A program made the translations under genes and the position numbers. Source: Nemophila menziesii (Eukaryota; Streptophyta; Magnoliopsida; Boraginales; Hydrophyllaceae). Taken from it: 64,000 nt of DNA. The notes under the pieces were generated by a model. It saw nothing but the letters and a program-made list of their open reading frames with translations, was not told the origin of the DNA and made no database searches. The stretch is from contig JARWIR010000024.1 of assembly GCA_029959085.1 (NCBI GenBank), positions 12,512,296 through 12,576,295 of the forward strand. The letters run 5' to 3'. Below are positions 44,247 to 56,558 of this stretch, in pieces. Position 1 is the first letter of the stretch. Every line of letters starts with the position of its first letter.

Positions 44247-45293
44247 GTGACAATCATATATGGGGTTAAAGAGGTTAGAAAAGAGTTAGTTGACGCACCA
44301 AGGGTGCAAGAGAAGAACAAGGCTGAGACGACACCTCCATATTCGTTTTTATCACCACCATATCTACTAAGAATTACATATCCTAGTGGTGATTCTAAGT
44401 CTGAGACAGTAATAGAGAGGTCAAGCCAAGAAGAAATCAACATACCGGTATTAGAGGTGATTTAGAAAGAACCTACAACACCAGAAGTTTTCAAAGAGAT
44501 TCATTCCGAGAAGAGTAAGAGTGTAGAGGTCGAGATCAAGACTGTGGATCATACTAAAGAAGGCTTGACAAAAGTTCCAAAGAAACTACTACCAGATATG
44601 CAAGATCATGGAGCTTTTTGCCTCCAAATCAATATAGGTGGTAACTTCGAAACTAAAGCGATGTGTGACTTGGGTTTGGGTAGATATATCATGCCCAAAG
44701 ATATGTTTGAGAAGTTAGGCATTGGAGATGCCAAAAGAAGAGATGACATTTTATAGCTCCTATATCATTCCACGATAAAGCCATTGGGAATCATTAAGGG
44801 TGTGCTTGTCAATGCAGGTACATTAGCTATACCTACTGATTTTGTTGTTCTTGATAGTATTGCAGAGCAACACGTCTCATTGATACTTGGACGTCCATTC
44901 TTGGTGACAAGTCGTAGTATAATCGATACTTATGAGGAAAGATCCTCCGAACTAAAGAATAATCCAAAACATTCCGTTATGTGGATGAGAAGCATAAGGA
45001 GTCATGTGCGGACTCAACACTCCGAGATGTGATCAAGGAAGTTAAAAATAAAATCCACCATAAACCCATGAAAAAAGAGAAATGAGTTTGGGGTTGACGG
45101 GGTCGCTTGGAAAGCCCCAAAGCAAGAGAATAGGCCATGGGGATTCAAGAACTCGTTGATGGGTCTGTTTTTTGTTATAAGAGTTGTTTCGGAAAAACAG
45201 GTTGAAATTCAAGCTAAGAGGGGTCACAAGTTTCCGATAGTAGATGTGCATAGCCTCACCCAGTGCTGGGAAGGCTATAAAAACAAGAAATAA
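44247..45293 (+). pseudogene. E3 protease / integrase-tail remnant
   Basis: A frame with several stops encodes the pre-protease linker, then a protease core with GNFETKAMCDLGLGRYIMPK and SLILGRPFLVTSRSIID. After a frame change it gives NEFGVDGVAWKAPKQENRPW and ends FPIVDVHSLTQCWEGYKNKK. This is the order seen in E2: protease followed within about 100 residues by the last piece of the integrase tail, with no reverse transcriptase, RNase H or integrase core between. Confidence 0.85.
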
Positions 45294-47273
45294 TTGAGAT
45301 AACACGTCTAACTTTAAACAACGTAAAACAAAAGTGCTTCAGGGAAACAACCGCAACATTGTATGTCTTTATTCGTTAGTTTTTTTAGATTAGTTGTTCT
45401 TGATAAATATTGCAGTAATGAGGAAGGTAGAAGTGTTTCTTATGTGTAGATAACATAAAAGATTTGTTTAGGGTGAAGAAGATCGTGAAAATCCGAAGTC
45501 ACAAGCAGCGGGCTGGCAATACCGACCCACGACCGGCATACCGACCCACCTCAAAGGGTCACGACGGTCCACGCCATGGTCAAATTAAGAAGGTTGAACA
45601 AAGGATTTCTAGAGTTGGATGGTTGACTGGGATGGAGTACACTAGGAGGTAAATGAAAGCGAATGTGGTGATACGAGAAGTTTACCTACAAGAAATGAAC
45701 TGCACCCTATCTTGGGTATTTATCATGCGAGGCAATAGCCTCGAGGGTATGTTTTCTTTCTTCCCTACCATCTTTTAATAGTTGCAATATATGTGTTAGT
45801 TTTTAAATTTATCGAGTCTGTTTCAAGTCGTGAGGGACACGACTCGTTTTTTAGTTGGGGGTGTGGGGATTCGTTGTCCCTCATCTCCATTTTTTGTTAT
45901 TTATTGCTTTTTAGGTAAAATTACAAAATTTAAGAGATGGAATTAGAGGTAGAATATGTTTAATTGCCTTAAAGCATTAACTTTAAAAGTTAATGATAGT
46001 AGGTAATTTGTTTAACAACTGGATATTTTGTATGGTTTGAAGTATGAACATGAAAAACACCTTAGAAGTTAATGAAGGATTAGTAAGTAATGCACGAGGA
46101 GTAATTTTGATCATAGGGCGCCTCGAGGGGTGTGTAGGCCGTGAGATCATGTCTATTTGATAAACCCATTTAATGAGCGTGCTAGAGGCGAGAAAGTAAC
46201 GAAATTGCATAGTTTAGAAAGTGATTAAGTCAGTTCTTTGATAAGCCTTTGTTGCCTTTTAGCTTGCTGTCCAAATTTAATTGATGTTTATCCGTCTAAG
46301 CCCTTTAGTCTTTCTAAAGCCTTTTATTATCCACTTTACAAGCCATACTCCTTTGATTATAGGACTTTTCCATATAACCCACACTCAGATCGCGATGCTA
46401 ACACATTCGCTTTAGAGCTTGAGTTTGATGGTGGGTTCAAATAATGAGAAACATATTGGGTTGGGTATTTTTTAAGCTTATGTGATTGTTCTTTTGATGA
46501 TGATTCACTCGTTTATATTGTAACCCTATGTCGGGGTAAAAGAAATATAAAAATTATTGAAAATAAAAGAAAGGAAATATGATGAGAAAAGAAGTAGCGT
46601 AACACCCCACATTAAAAAGAGCCATATCTAGCTTACAAAAGAAAATTATTGGAAAGATTATATGAAAAGGACCGACAAAGTGGAAAGTCTTATGTGATCA
46701 TCTTGATGCTTTATATTGGGTTATTGGGGATGCGAATTAGTGCATCAAATTCTTGGGTTGAGTGAGAACATTTATGTAAGGACTCGGGGCCTAGGGTGAT
46801 TTGTTGATGGCTAGTGAGGAGAGCGCCAAAAGGCCACTCTACATTATCCAAATATACGATCATACCGTCCCTAAGCCTAACATTACAACCTTAAAGACCC
46901 TGTGATTCTTAACTATGTGATCTAGAAGCAATTGAACCAATAGAGAGTAGTTAGATGGATAATTGGAGACTTGTTAGGATGGATTAACACTCTATATCCT
47001 CCATATCTAACTAAGTGAAAGACCTACCTTACGTGCATTGCAAAGCTAATCTAATCTTGAAATTAAACCATGTTGATTGTTTGTATGATAAGTGCATATA
47101 TGTGATCTAGTTTATAAATATTATTACATGAAATTTGCGAATTAGTTTCTTTAGGATTATTCTTTACATTCTTACTCTCCACATGCTTACTTGACTTAGC
47201 TGTAATTAGAGAGACTTCTCTATGTTCTTATTTCTTATTGTGTCGGAACGACACAACTTTGAGTTAGGGGTCT
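45294..47273 (+). other. E3 downstream region: ORF3 remnant and 3' non-coding region
   Basis: About 45510-45595 is a GC-rich remnant (CCGACCCACGACCGGC..., CACGCCATGG) in the place of the E2 array. ORF3 is almost wholly deleted, but its last codons and stop survive (TGCGAGGCAATAG at 45726-45738). The hairpin AAGTCGTG...CACGACTC is at 45825-45845, and a stem-loop TTGTGTCG-GAA-CGACACAA at 47238-47256. Confidence 0.7.
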
Positions 47274-48363
47274 TGATGTCTCCATATTTGTGATAAAATA
47301 ATCTATTCATGATACATCATTTTAGGTTTATTATGTGCTTATTTGAGGGATTTTTTCCTATTAATTATTAGTTACTCAATTCTTGCCTTGTTTTGGAGGT
47401 TTGTTACTTTTAGAGCACTTTTGGTATAATTTGTGTGTGAAATGTAAAACTCTTAGGTACAATGATTATATTAGATTAAAATAAATGTTATGGAGTTGAG
47501 AAAGAAGATCCAAGGCAAAATCAAGAGTTAAAAGGAAAGAAACTGGTTTTTGGAAAGTGCAAAATCTGCCAAAAGTTGTTGTCTAACTGTGAAGACGTGT
47601 AGTATTTTCAAACTACATAAAATCGATAATGGATTTGAAGGATCCCTTTTATATCTAGAAATTTCTTTGGATTTTGGTCGTTTCAATACCAAGATCGCCA
47701 GATTTGGAACTGTAATGAAGGAGTTATGAGTTTTACAAACTCTATAGGCTTACCAGACCTCTTTCTAAGAAAAAATTGAGTTGAATTAGGATTCCAAAAT
47801 CTAATCCATGACTTAAGTATTTCTTCCAACACATATATAATAGGGTAAAGCCCTCGTGTGGCCCTCTATCTATACCCAAAGTGCACGGGCCGCCCCTGAT
47901 CTTCAAAATTACCCTTTTACGCCCCATATCTTCACCTTTTGTGACACCGTTAGCCCTTTTTTCATTTTTCTGTCAGTTGACCGTTAGTCAAAGCCACATG
48001 GCGCCACGTCAGTGCCACATCAGCGCCACCTCGCCGCCCCTGTCTTCGTCAGCATCGTCCCTAACTTATATAAAAAAACAACCTTTGAAGGTTTGAAGTT
48101 TTGAATGCTTCAAACCTTCAAAAATGGAGGAAAAATCAAACCCATTAATTAAACCTTCAATGAAACCCATCAATTGACAGTATCATCCTATAATTTATTA
48201 CACCATATCAGCCCTATAATTAATTACATTAGTTACACTTATCCCCGTGAATATGAAGTAAAGCCATACCTTCACAAGGAGCTACCTGAAATTTTGAAAC
48301 AAAAACTTACTTTTAACAAGAATACAAAATAAGTATAACTTGTCCATTAAATAGAGAACAAAC

Positions 48364-48770
48364 CTCAGCTACAAGAGAATTCCTCGGACCATAAAATACA
48401 GTTTCTCCACCAACAAGAGGCTCCAATAAATCATGATCGGTATTATCACATTTAGATATCGATTTTTTTCCACCACTTAGATATATCAACAATGTGTAAT
48501 AAGTGCGTTTTCCACCTCCAAGATCCACACTTTCATCAATATGTCGTCCAAATCTTTGCCCAACCTTATATATTCCATTGCAGTTTAATAAAATTAATTA
48601 AAACGGGTTTTCTAAACATGCGACATGAATTTAAATCAAAGATTTATATTAAGTTATTAACTAACCTGTAAACTCTAATATTCGGGTTTAAATCATGAAA
48701 TTCCTGTAATATCTCAAACTCCATCTCAATCAGTCGGAGAAGAAAATTCAAAGAGTCAACGACGCCATTT
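48364..48770 (-). pseudogene. Captured exons of a prolyl-4-hydroxylase-like (2OG-Fe(II)) gene
   Basis: On the minus strand, exon A (about 48770-48666) reads LNFLLRLIEMEFEILQEFHDLN, then PNIRVY, with an intact donor. Exon B (about 48598-48364) reads GIYKVGQRFGRHIDESVDLG, then KRTYYTLLIYLSGG and LVGGETVFYGPRNSLVAEV, with a donor. This is the double-stranded beta-helix of the 2-oxoglutarate oxygenase family, with the iron-binding His-X-Asp (HID). The distal His and the C-terminal end are missing. The intron between the exons is kept, so genomic DNA and not cDNA was captured; its acceptor looks damaged. Not a working enzyme. Confidence 0.8.
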
Positions 48771-48871
48771 GCGGGTCTATTCCAAGCTATTGGAAGAAGG
48801 TACAGATTCCGATGTTTCTTCTGGCAAGGGAGCAGGACGGCGGAGGACGGCAGATTGTGATAAAGACGGTT

Positions 48872-49165
48872 CTAGGTCTCCACGGCGGAGACGAAATCAA
48901 CGGTGATGGGGAGTTTGATTTCACAGACGAGATCGGCAAGGAATAAAAATGCACCGGTGGCAACACCGACCATGACCGTAGAAGAAGGAGAAGGGTAGAT
49001 GAAGATTGCTCCTGCTAACCAGATGAACTTATCGTGGAAAATTGTGTTACCGATAAGAATTTTTTGATTAAGGGTGGGATGGATCGGGCCGATGGTGATT
49101 TGGGCTTTTGATTCGATGAATTCCGCCATGGAATCTGCTAACCTAGAGAGATCAGAAGCGTCCAT
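48872..49165 (-). other. Open frame inside the Pack-MULE, origin unknown
   Basis: A 98-codon frame starts MDASDLSRLADSMAEFIESK and has a hydrophobic stretch (WLAGAIFIYP, VGVATGAFLFLADLV). It lies upstream of the captured hydroxylase exons on the same strand, so it could be a second captured fragment providing a start. I do not recognise the family. Confidence 0.4.
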
Positions 49166-50454
49166 TTGAGAGGTGAAAAAGAAAAGGAGTTTGAAGGTTA
49201 AATTGGGATGATACTGTCAATTGATGGGTTTCATTGAAGGTTTAATTAATTGGTTTGATTTTTCCTCCATTTTTAGGTTTGAAGCATTCAAACCTTCAAA
49301 CCTTCAAAGGTTTTTTTTTAATAAGTTAGGGACGATGCTGACGAAGACAGGGGCGGCGAGGTGGCGCTGATGTGGCACTGACGTGGCGCCATGTGGCGTT
49401 GACTAACGGTCAACTGACAGAAAAATGAAAAAAGGGCTAACGGTGTCACAAAAGGTGAAGATATGGGGCGTAAAAGGGTAATTTTGAAGATCAGGGGCGG
49501 CCCGTGCACTTTAGGTATAGATAAAGGGCCACACGAGGGCTTTACCCTATATAATATTAGTATGTGACCTTATAAACTTGTCCTTGCCTTCAAAGCCTTC
49601 ATATTATTCATTAGAGAGAAAGCAAGCCGACCTAGAGAGGAAGCAATAAAGTTGAAGCATCAGAACATGAATTATGCATCTTTCCTTCTATATAATTAAG
49701 TTAATTAGATATAGATATGTGGCTTAACTATATTTCTAAACTTTTATTCTTTAGCTTTATTTATGAATTAATTGGGTTATTATTATGTCTAAATCCTAGA
49801 ACACTATTTTGCTATTTTAATTGAATTAAGCTTGTAATTATATATTTGTATTTTGTGTTTGCCTTATTCCAACCCTAATATTTATCACATTACGACTATT
49901 CTTAGTCGTTGGATTGTCACCCTGGAAGAGGATTCAATTATAGACAACACTACACAATCGTCTAGTGCGCGATATTGATCCTAACGAGCTTGCCTAACTA
50001 GATAGTCAATAGGGTTAGATTTTCTATGCTCAAGGTCCTCTTACTCAAGTCCCTTGGTAGTGTTGAGGTTTCCTTCTAAGCTACCTTAACGGGAGTTAGA
50101 AGGATTGTAGAATCCTGACTACTTATATATTGCTCAATTCATCCTCATAATTAGAATAGTGACTTAGTAAGATAGGTCCATACTAGTAACCCTGAGTTAT
50201 CTTATTTGCATTCATATTTAATTATTCACGTAATACATATATGTATATTATATTATCTTTTAATCAAAACATCTAAATTCATATACGCTATTATTAAATA
50301 CAAGTTTGAGCAACTACCTAAATTCTTGAGAATGAACTCTTACTTATTTACTATTAATTGTGAATGATATGTGCACTTACAGAGAGTTTCTCATGAATTA
50401 CCATAGGCGTGTGTGCTTTTATTATCTTTTATTATCACACCTTTGGCGCCACCA

Positions 50455-52799
50455 AATGCTCAATCATTTTCTGAAGGGTTTTGGCACAATGACACTGACG
50501 TGTATCCTAAAGCTCAAATTAGATATTATTCATATTTATTTTACTATAATTTTGTATTTAAATAGATCAGATATATGTTTGTCTTCGAGCAATTTATCTT
50601 TTCATTATTTATAGTTTATAGAGTTTACTGGTCCTCTTCTAGAAATCTCCTTGAACTTTGTTTATGTTATGTCACTAGGAGTGGCATTGTGTAGTCAAAG
50701 TACAAAATGATAGTACTGGGTAGCTTTCGAGATCAACGTGATTTCTTCGCTTAAACATAAAAAAAAACTCCACGAGTTTTACTTTTGAGACAAAAAACAG
50801 TTTCTGAGTTCAATCTTTAGTTTTGTAAATAACTTTAGCATATTTCTGAAGATATAAGTACACAATTTTTGAAACCCACCTTAAAAATTGCCATGCTCTT
50901 CTTCTTATTGATTTAAGATTCATTAGTTACTATCTTATTACAACGTAACACTGCATTGTTGTGCAATTAGTTAGCAAGGGAGTTTAATTAGCTTAAGGAT
51001 TGCTTAAAAAAGTGAAGTATTTCTGTACTAGATAAAAGAATAGAGATCGAGAGGACATAATAATACTTTGATATTAGTGAAAGGATATATCAAGAGGATG
51101 GTTCACATAGTGATAAATGATGATGTATGGTGAAACGTGGGAAAAATATAGTTGTAGTTAGCTGTTACTCCTCGAGTGAGCAAGGGGTGGCTTCAGTGAC
51201 CAAAACAAAGAAAGAAGACATAACTAGGACACAACACATCCTAAAAAAATTAAACAAACTAACAACAAACACAATAAAAGAGAGGTAAAATAACATTAAA
51301 GAGCAACACCTTCCCAAATTTTGCCACTAATATCGATGACACATAATTTGTAGGCTAAGACTCCAATGGGTCGAAGAAAAATGATCCTTAAGAAAGACTA
51401 ACTCAAGCCTCAACGTAGAGGGAGAAATTATCCTACCATGTTAAGATCCATCGTAGTTACTAAATCAAAGCCAACTCTACTACCAATAATAGAAGCAAAG
51501 TGACAGTTGCATTAAAGAATATCTTGGTAGGCATAAAATCAAGAAGAGTATCACTAGCCTAAGTGATTATAACAAGAACCAAGCCAAAAAGGGTCGAAAG
51601 AGATCCCAAAACCCCTAGTCACCATATCCACCCAACACAAACCAGAACAAATTTGACCCAACCACCAAGTCAAGAAACAGATGAATGGACGACAAACACC
51701 CACAGTTACCAACCCAACAATTGAGAGAATCAAATAAGAGTCTAGCTTAGCAGAGCCAAGAAGCACTGAAAAGTTTAGGAATTAAACCAATTAATCGTAC
51801 CCTAGAAACACCGACGAATATCACCGAAAAATCCCAAGAGAAATTGACTATAAAAACCCACTAATGAACGACAGACATCAACAACCAATAAAATTGAGAA
51901 CCATAGAAAGAAATAAAAGAACAATAAACATAACAGAGACTAAGGAAAACATGATAATCGAAAATGCCAAAAAAAACCTATCCATTGTGTGGTGCTGCAA
52001 CAGGTTCGAGAGGGCTTCAGATCCATATCAACTATGTGAGTATGTAGCAGCACGTACAATGCCATCAACATTAACTAATTTAGTCCTCTAGACCAAACCA
52101 ACAACTTACCATTTAAACCATATCCATCAGAAGTTACCAGTTACCACCAAACTTGAACTACCAAAATAATAGGCTACTGCATCCAGGATTCTGCAGATGT
52201 GCGCCAAAGAAGAGTTCTTGCCACGCAGTTCCCCACTACAACAGAGCATAAGATCTACAACTATTATTCTCGGCATGACCCATCAATCAAGATGCTCAAT
52301 GGTTGTACAACAACGGAAAGAAAATAAGATGTGGCAGTAGTAAGAGGGAAAATCGTAGGAGATGATTATACTAGCCACGAAGGTTGTACAGAAAAATAGG
52401 TTGACAAAAAACAAAACAAAAGACTATGAAAACAGAAAGAAGAAGGAAAATGGGAGGGTGTCTTCGTCGCCTAGAATATGGGGATTAGGGGGTGACGTTG
52501 GAAAATCTAGGGTTAAGTTTTTGAAAGTTATGTGGGAAAAGTGAAGGGTGAATTTACCTATGGGGTCTTGGATACAAACTTAGTGGCCTATAAAGAATAT
52601 GTGGCTAGGATTTACTTCAAAGAGGCCATCACCTAATATTATGAGTGACTAAATACTAAAACGCCCTTAAATAAAACAAAAACTGTATAAAGACAAAAAA
52701 AAATGGGAATTAAGTATGAATCACCAAATTAATGAGTCAATGAGTATCGACACTTTCTAACTCCGACCACCACCTGTCAACCACCGCTAACCACCAACG
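50455..52799. other. Intergenic, nothing recognised
   Basis: There are no convincing genes. The short open frames on either strand have no family resemblance. Purine-rich sequence around 51170-52560 may be an old transposon, but I could not find ends. Confidence 0.35.
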
Positions 52800-53060
52800 A
52801 AAATATAATTAAGTGCTCAGAGATTTTACTACTGAGTGCTCATAAATTTTACAGAGTGCTCGAATATTTTACTAAGTGCTCGAATATTTTGTTGAGGATT
52901 TAGACAAAATCATTGAGGATTGATGGAAAAATCACTGAGTATTGGAAAAAAATTATTTGAGTATCAGTGAATTTTACTGAGTATCATGGAAAAATGCTGA
53001 GTATGCACAGTGAATTCCATGAGTATGGTCCAGTAACACTGGTACTCAATGTGAACCTGC
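52800..53060. repeat. Degenerate short repeats (GAGTGCTC / TGAGTATC)
   Basis: About a dozen imperfect copies of a 20-30-bp phrase containing GAGTGCTCgaATATTTTAC or ACTGAGTATxxxxGAAAAAT occur in a row. There is no coding role. Confidence 0.6.
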
Positions 53061-54018
53061 TGAGTAGACTTGAAAAAGTAAGATTAAACATATAAAATAG
53101 GAAACAAATTCAAAATTTATATTTTAATAATAAAATATTAACATTTGAACAATAAAAAATATCCTACACTCCAAATTCTAACTAAAAAAAGAAAAAATAA
53201 TAAACACACTTCTCGCGTCCATAAAAATAGAAAAAGAAAATAAAGAAAAGAAACACAAGCTTTAGGAAAAGAAAAAGAAAAAGCAATACTCTCGGCAAAG
53301 AACTGAGTGTCCTTGCTGGAGCTCTTCCATAACTGCTGTCACGAGCTTTCTGCCACAAGTTGAGCACAAACTTGAAGGATCTCTTCTATGTCTTATTCTT
53401 CTCACAAACTCGAAGGAGCTCTTCTCACGATCGCCATTGAAGATTTGACAACTTCCATGGCCGTTGAATATCAAAGCCTTAAATATCTTCACTGGCCACA
53501 CCGGTGAAGCCTTGGAGAGATTTGACAGCCTCGAATACTTGAAGATTAAAGCCTTGAACATCTCAGTCACCTTGATACTCACACTGTAGCTTAAACGACT
53601 GTCATGTCCACACTGGAGCAACTCAGTCCATGGTTGCTTCCATGTCTTCCGAAATAAAGCTACTTCACTGCTGCTTCCATGGCTTGCGGAAGAAAAAGGA
53701 GATAAAGCCATTGAAGATCGAGGCCTTGGACTACTGCATTCACTGTGTTTCTCCGTTATGTAAATCCATGGCCGTAAAGGTCACCGGAGATAGAAGAAGA
53801 CGGCCTTCGGGTACGGAAAATCCATGGTTGTAGAGGACTTCCTTCTAGTACGGAGCTTCTATGGCGTGAGAAGCTTCACTCGTACGCCGAAGTTCTTCAT
53901 ATCCGTACCGAAAGGAAATCTGTGGACCTTCAGAGAAAAAGGAGATATGTGGATCTTTGAAGAGAAAAAAGAATTGCATAACGTTGTTAGGTTTAGGGAT
54001 GAGAGAGGGGAGAGAAGA
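53061..54018. other. Intergenic with internally repetitive text
   Basis: Phrases such as GAAGATTTGACA, CTTCCATGG and AAAGCCTTGA recur at irregular spacing between 53330 and 53900. The minus-strand open frame at 53262-53711 is built from these repeats and resembles no known protein, so I do not call it a gene. Confidence 0.4.
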
Positions 54019-54027
54019 TATATTTTT

Positions 54028-54403
54028 GAGTAACGCTGGATATCACCCCAAATCACATCACCCTTTTATCGCCTCCTAGGTGGATTTTATTTTGACCAAT
54101 CATATAATTTTTCTTTCCTGATTTATCCATTTCTCTCTCCTTTATGATTTCTAGGAGGCAATAAAAGTGTGATGTGATTTGAGGTGATATCCAATAGAGT
54201 AATGATATTTGTCACCCTTTTTATATCACCCTTTTATCACCTCCTACGTGTATGTCTATATGTACCAATGAATTGATTTTTCTATCCTATTTAATTTTTC
54301 TCTATCTTCTATTCAAGAAAATCAAAACATAATATATAGAAGGGTGATAAAAGGGTGACATGGAAAAGGGTGACATATATCATTACTCTATCCAATATTA
54401 CTC
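54028..54403. mobile_element. Outer Mutator-type MITE (175 bp plus insert)
   Basis: The ends are GAGTAACGCTGGATATCACC and the inverse GGTGATATCCAATATTACTC, the latter cut by the inner MITE. A perfect 9-bp duplication TATATTTTT lies at 54019-54027 and 54404-54412. Without the insert and its duplicated 9 bp the element is 175 bp and non-coding. Confidence 0.9.
54197..54388. mobile_element. Inner Mutator-type MITE, 192 bp
   Basis: The ends are GAGTAATGATATTTGTCACC and its near inverse. A perfect 9-bp duplication TATCCAATA (54188-54196 and 54389-54397) shows it landed inside the right arm of the outer MITE. It shares the GAGTAAyG...TCACC end pattern with the outer copy and with the 2.74-kb element at 15113. 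Confidence 0.92.
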
Positions 54404-54412
54404 TATATTTTT

Positions 54413-54769
54413 ATAGTGTTTGTAATTTATTGTTTATAATTTACTATATAACACATTGTTAAAAAAGGTATAGTAACTAATATGAATTTCTGAAAGTTTG
54501 GCATATAGTGTTAAATTTTAATTAAAACATTTGATAAAAAAAGTGAATTAAGGAGAAACAAGTAAGTGAGATAGGCGAAATTATACAATCCATGTCAGTC
54601 TTGAAAATCGTTTGAGACGAATTACAATTTTTTAGTAATTTTAGAAATTTTTAACTAACTACGCATTATTCTTATAAAAAATCTTGCAGAGAAAGAGAAA
54701 ATACCTTTTTAAATACGAATGATAATTTTGCATAAATTTTAGCTATCAGATATTATCAAAATAACTTGG
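54413..54769. other. Intergenic, flank of E2
   Basis: AT-rich, with no gene. The last 5 bases, CTTGG (54765-54769), should be the left target duplication of E2; the right copy is outside the window. Confidence 0.45.
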
Positions 54770-56299
54770 TGATGTCTCCTCATTTGTGATAGATTTATGT
54801 TAAGATGAGACATCATTTTTAGTGTTTTAGAAGTCAATAATGTCGATTTTCTTGAGTTTTAGTGCACTTTCCTATTTTGTGTCTTGATTTGTAGAAATAA
54901 TGTTTTTAGAGCATATTGGGTTTAATTGTTTATTTAGTGTGTAGCTTTAAAGATAATTATGGAGCTTAATTAGAGTCCAAGTCAAAGACAACAACTTATG
55001 GAAAGAGATATGCATGGTAATTGGAGATAAGGAAGGAATTGCTAAAAAGATGGAAAAGGAAAAGCTGCCTAAATCTGGGATTCTGCAAAGATAGGCGTTT
55101 TTACCTAATAAAGAGGCCGAATTTGGTAGATTACTCCTAAAGGGCCTAGATAATTCTGTTGCGATTCTTTTGGTATCTTGTGGAGCAAAATCGGACCAAT
55201 AATAAAGAAGTTATGACCAAAACAACGCAGCAGTGTTTATCTTTATTTCCATACGAATTTGAGTTGGGCTAGAAGTCCATTACCTTAACAATTCCTCAAG
55301 AAAACGAATTAGGTCTTCTAAACACCTATAAATACACCCTTATATCACTTGTAAATCATCCTTGCCTCATAGTAATTAGTTCTTAAGGTTTTATTCTTCC
55401 AGTTTATTGTAGAGAGCAAGATGATGTCTTTTATTATTTCTTTTAGTTTATTTCCTTCAGGTATGAACTAAACTTCCCATAGCTTGGGTTTTGCATATGT
55501 ATAATCTATGAATTCTAATTCTTCTATCTAAGTTCCTTTGGGAATTATATGTTTTAATCTAATATTAGCTACTTACTTTATATTTGCTTATGTGTTTTGA
55601 TTTAATGTCTTTCCTAGAATTGATCACTTTAGGATTGTTTTAAGAGTAGTTAGATGTTCTCCTTGACAGGGTGTTTAACTATTGAACCACCACATAATGT
55701 CTAGTGTCGATAGCAGTTCTGACAAAACATACTTCTAACTAGATAGTCATTAAGGTTTGTTTTAACCACAGTATCACCAAGACTTGCAGTATTTGCTTAG
55801 GGCCTTAGTGGCGTTTGATAACCCTATTTTAAATCACTTCTTGGTTGTGACGTAGCCCCCTTAGTCGCTCTCAAGGTCTAAGGTAGTGGAATTTAGAATC
55901 CTGACTAAATATTACCAAGAGCTAATATTCTCCCTTATGAACTAGATCTATAGATAGAATTAGAAGGATTAGTGCATACTAGCAAAACCTAAGCTATACT
56001 TCTCATCTCATATTCTTAATCTTTTACTTTATTGTCTTTATTTTCCTAGCTTTAATTTAGTTTTAATTCATAAATTCGAAAAACCAAATATTTAATTTTC
56101 TGTTTTCTAATTATTTACTTTTACTCGTTATCTGTTCCTACGCGTTTAACACACTTAAGTCCCTGAGAACGAACTCTACTTATCATTAAAACTTGCATAC
56201 GTCCTGTAATACTTGCAGTACTGTGCCTGTCTAGGGTGAGAGTGCATAGTTTTCCATACTTAAATTGATCTTATTTTTATCACACCCTAGGCGACACCA
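54770..56299 (+). repeat. E2 5' LTR, 1530 bp
   Basis: It starts with the inverted repeat TGATGTCTCC...GAGACATCA (54770-54779 and about 54804-54813). It holds the TATA box at 55327-55334 and ends CACCCTAGGCGACACCA. Confidence 0.95.
55327..55334 (+). promoter_or_regulatory. TATA box of the E2 5' LTR
   Basis: The context is CACCTATAAATACACCCT, the same phrase as in the E1 LTR. It should set the start of R some 25-35 bases downstream. Confidence 0.75.
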
Positions 56300-56305
56300 A
56301 GTTTT

Positions 56306-56322
56306 TGGCGCCGCTGCCGGGG
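56306..56322 (+). other. E2 primer-binding site (tRNA-Asp)
   Basis: TGGCGCCGCTGCCGGGG, 6 bases after the LTR, is identical to the E1 site and complementary to the tRNA-Asp 3' end with one mismatch. Confidence 0.85.
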
Positions 56323-56558
56323 ACTTGTGTCTCGTTAGCGTGTGGGTTATCTATTTCGAGTTTTAGTTTTTAATTAGTTTTTACTTTTCAGTTTTAGTTT
56401 AGTTTTAGTTTTTATTTTTCCAGATTTACGCTTGGGTTTGCTTTAGTCCTTTTCAGGTTTTCACAGTGTTTAATTCTTGGCCTCCCTTACCGGAGCCTGA
56501 GAGGAGCTTCAGAGCTTATAACAAAAGAATTCGTAAGGAAAGAGCCTTGAGAAGAACT

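Larger units (their letters stand above)
47843..49547. mobile_element. Pack-MULE, 1705 bp, inserted in the E3 LTR
   Basis: The ends are GGGTAAAGCCCTCGTGTGGC and its inverse. The arms are about 345 bp (47843-48188 and 49206-49547), differing at few positions. A perfect 9-bp duplication TATATAATA (47834-47842 and 49548-49556) marks a Mutator-type insertion. The interior carries host-gene exons with an intron (next feature) and no transposase, which defines a Pack-MULE. Outside it the E3 LTR continues on both sides, giving the order of events: E3 first, Pack-MULE later. Confidence 0.92.
44220..50454 (+). mobile_element. E3: decayed, 5'-truncated relative of E2, split by a Pack-MULE
   Basis: The remnant begins inside the gag-protease linker and runs through a broken protease, integrase-tail end, ORF3 remnant, 3' non-coding region, polypurine tract GAGTTAGGGGTCT (47261-47273) and a 3' LTR (47274-50454, about 1467 bp without the inserted element). 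The LTR starts TGATGTCTCC and ends TTTGGCGCCACCA. The 5' LTR, primer site and gag are gone. Its layout matches E2 landmark by landmark: the GATAACACGTCTAACTTT phrase after the frame end, the GCGAGGCAATAGCCTCGAG hairpin, and the GAGTCGTG hairpin. It is much older than E1 and E2. Confidence 0.85.

Noticed and set aside
53262..53711. 149-codon minus-strand open frame
   Set aside because: It is built from locally repeated phrases, ends in a Phe run from poly(A/T), and shows no recognisable domain.
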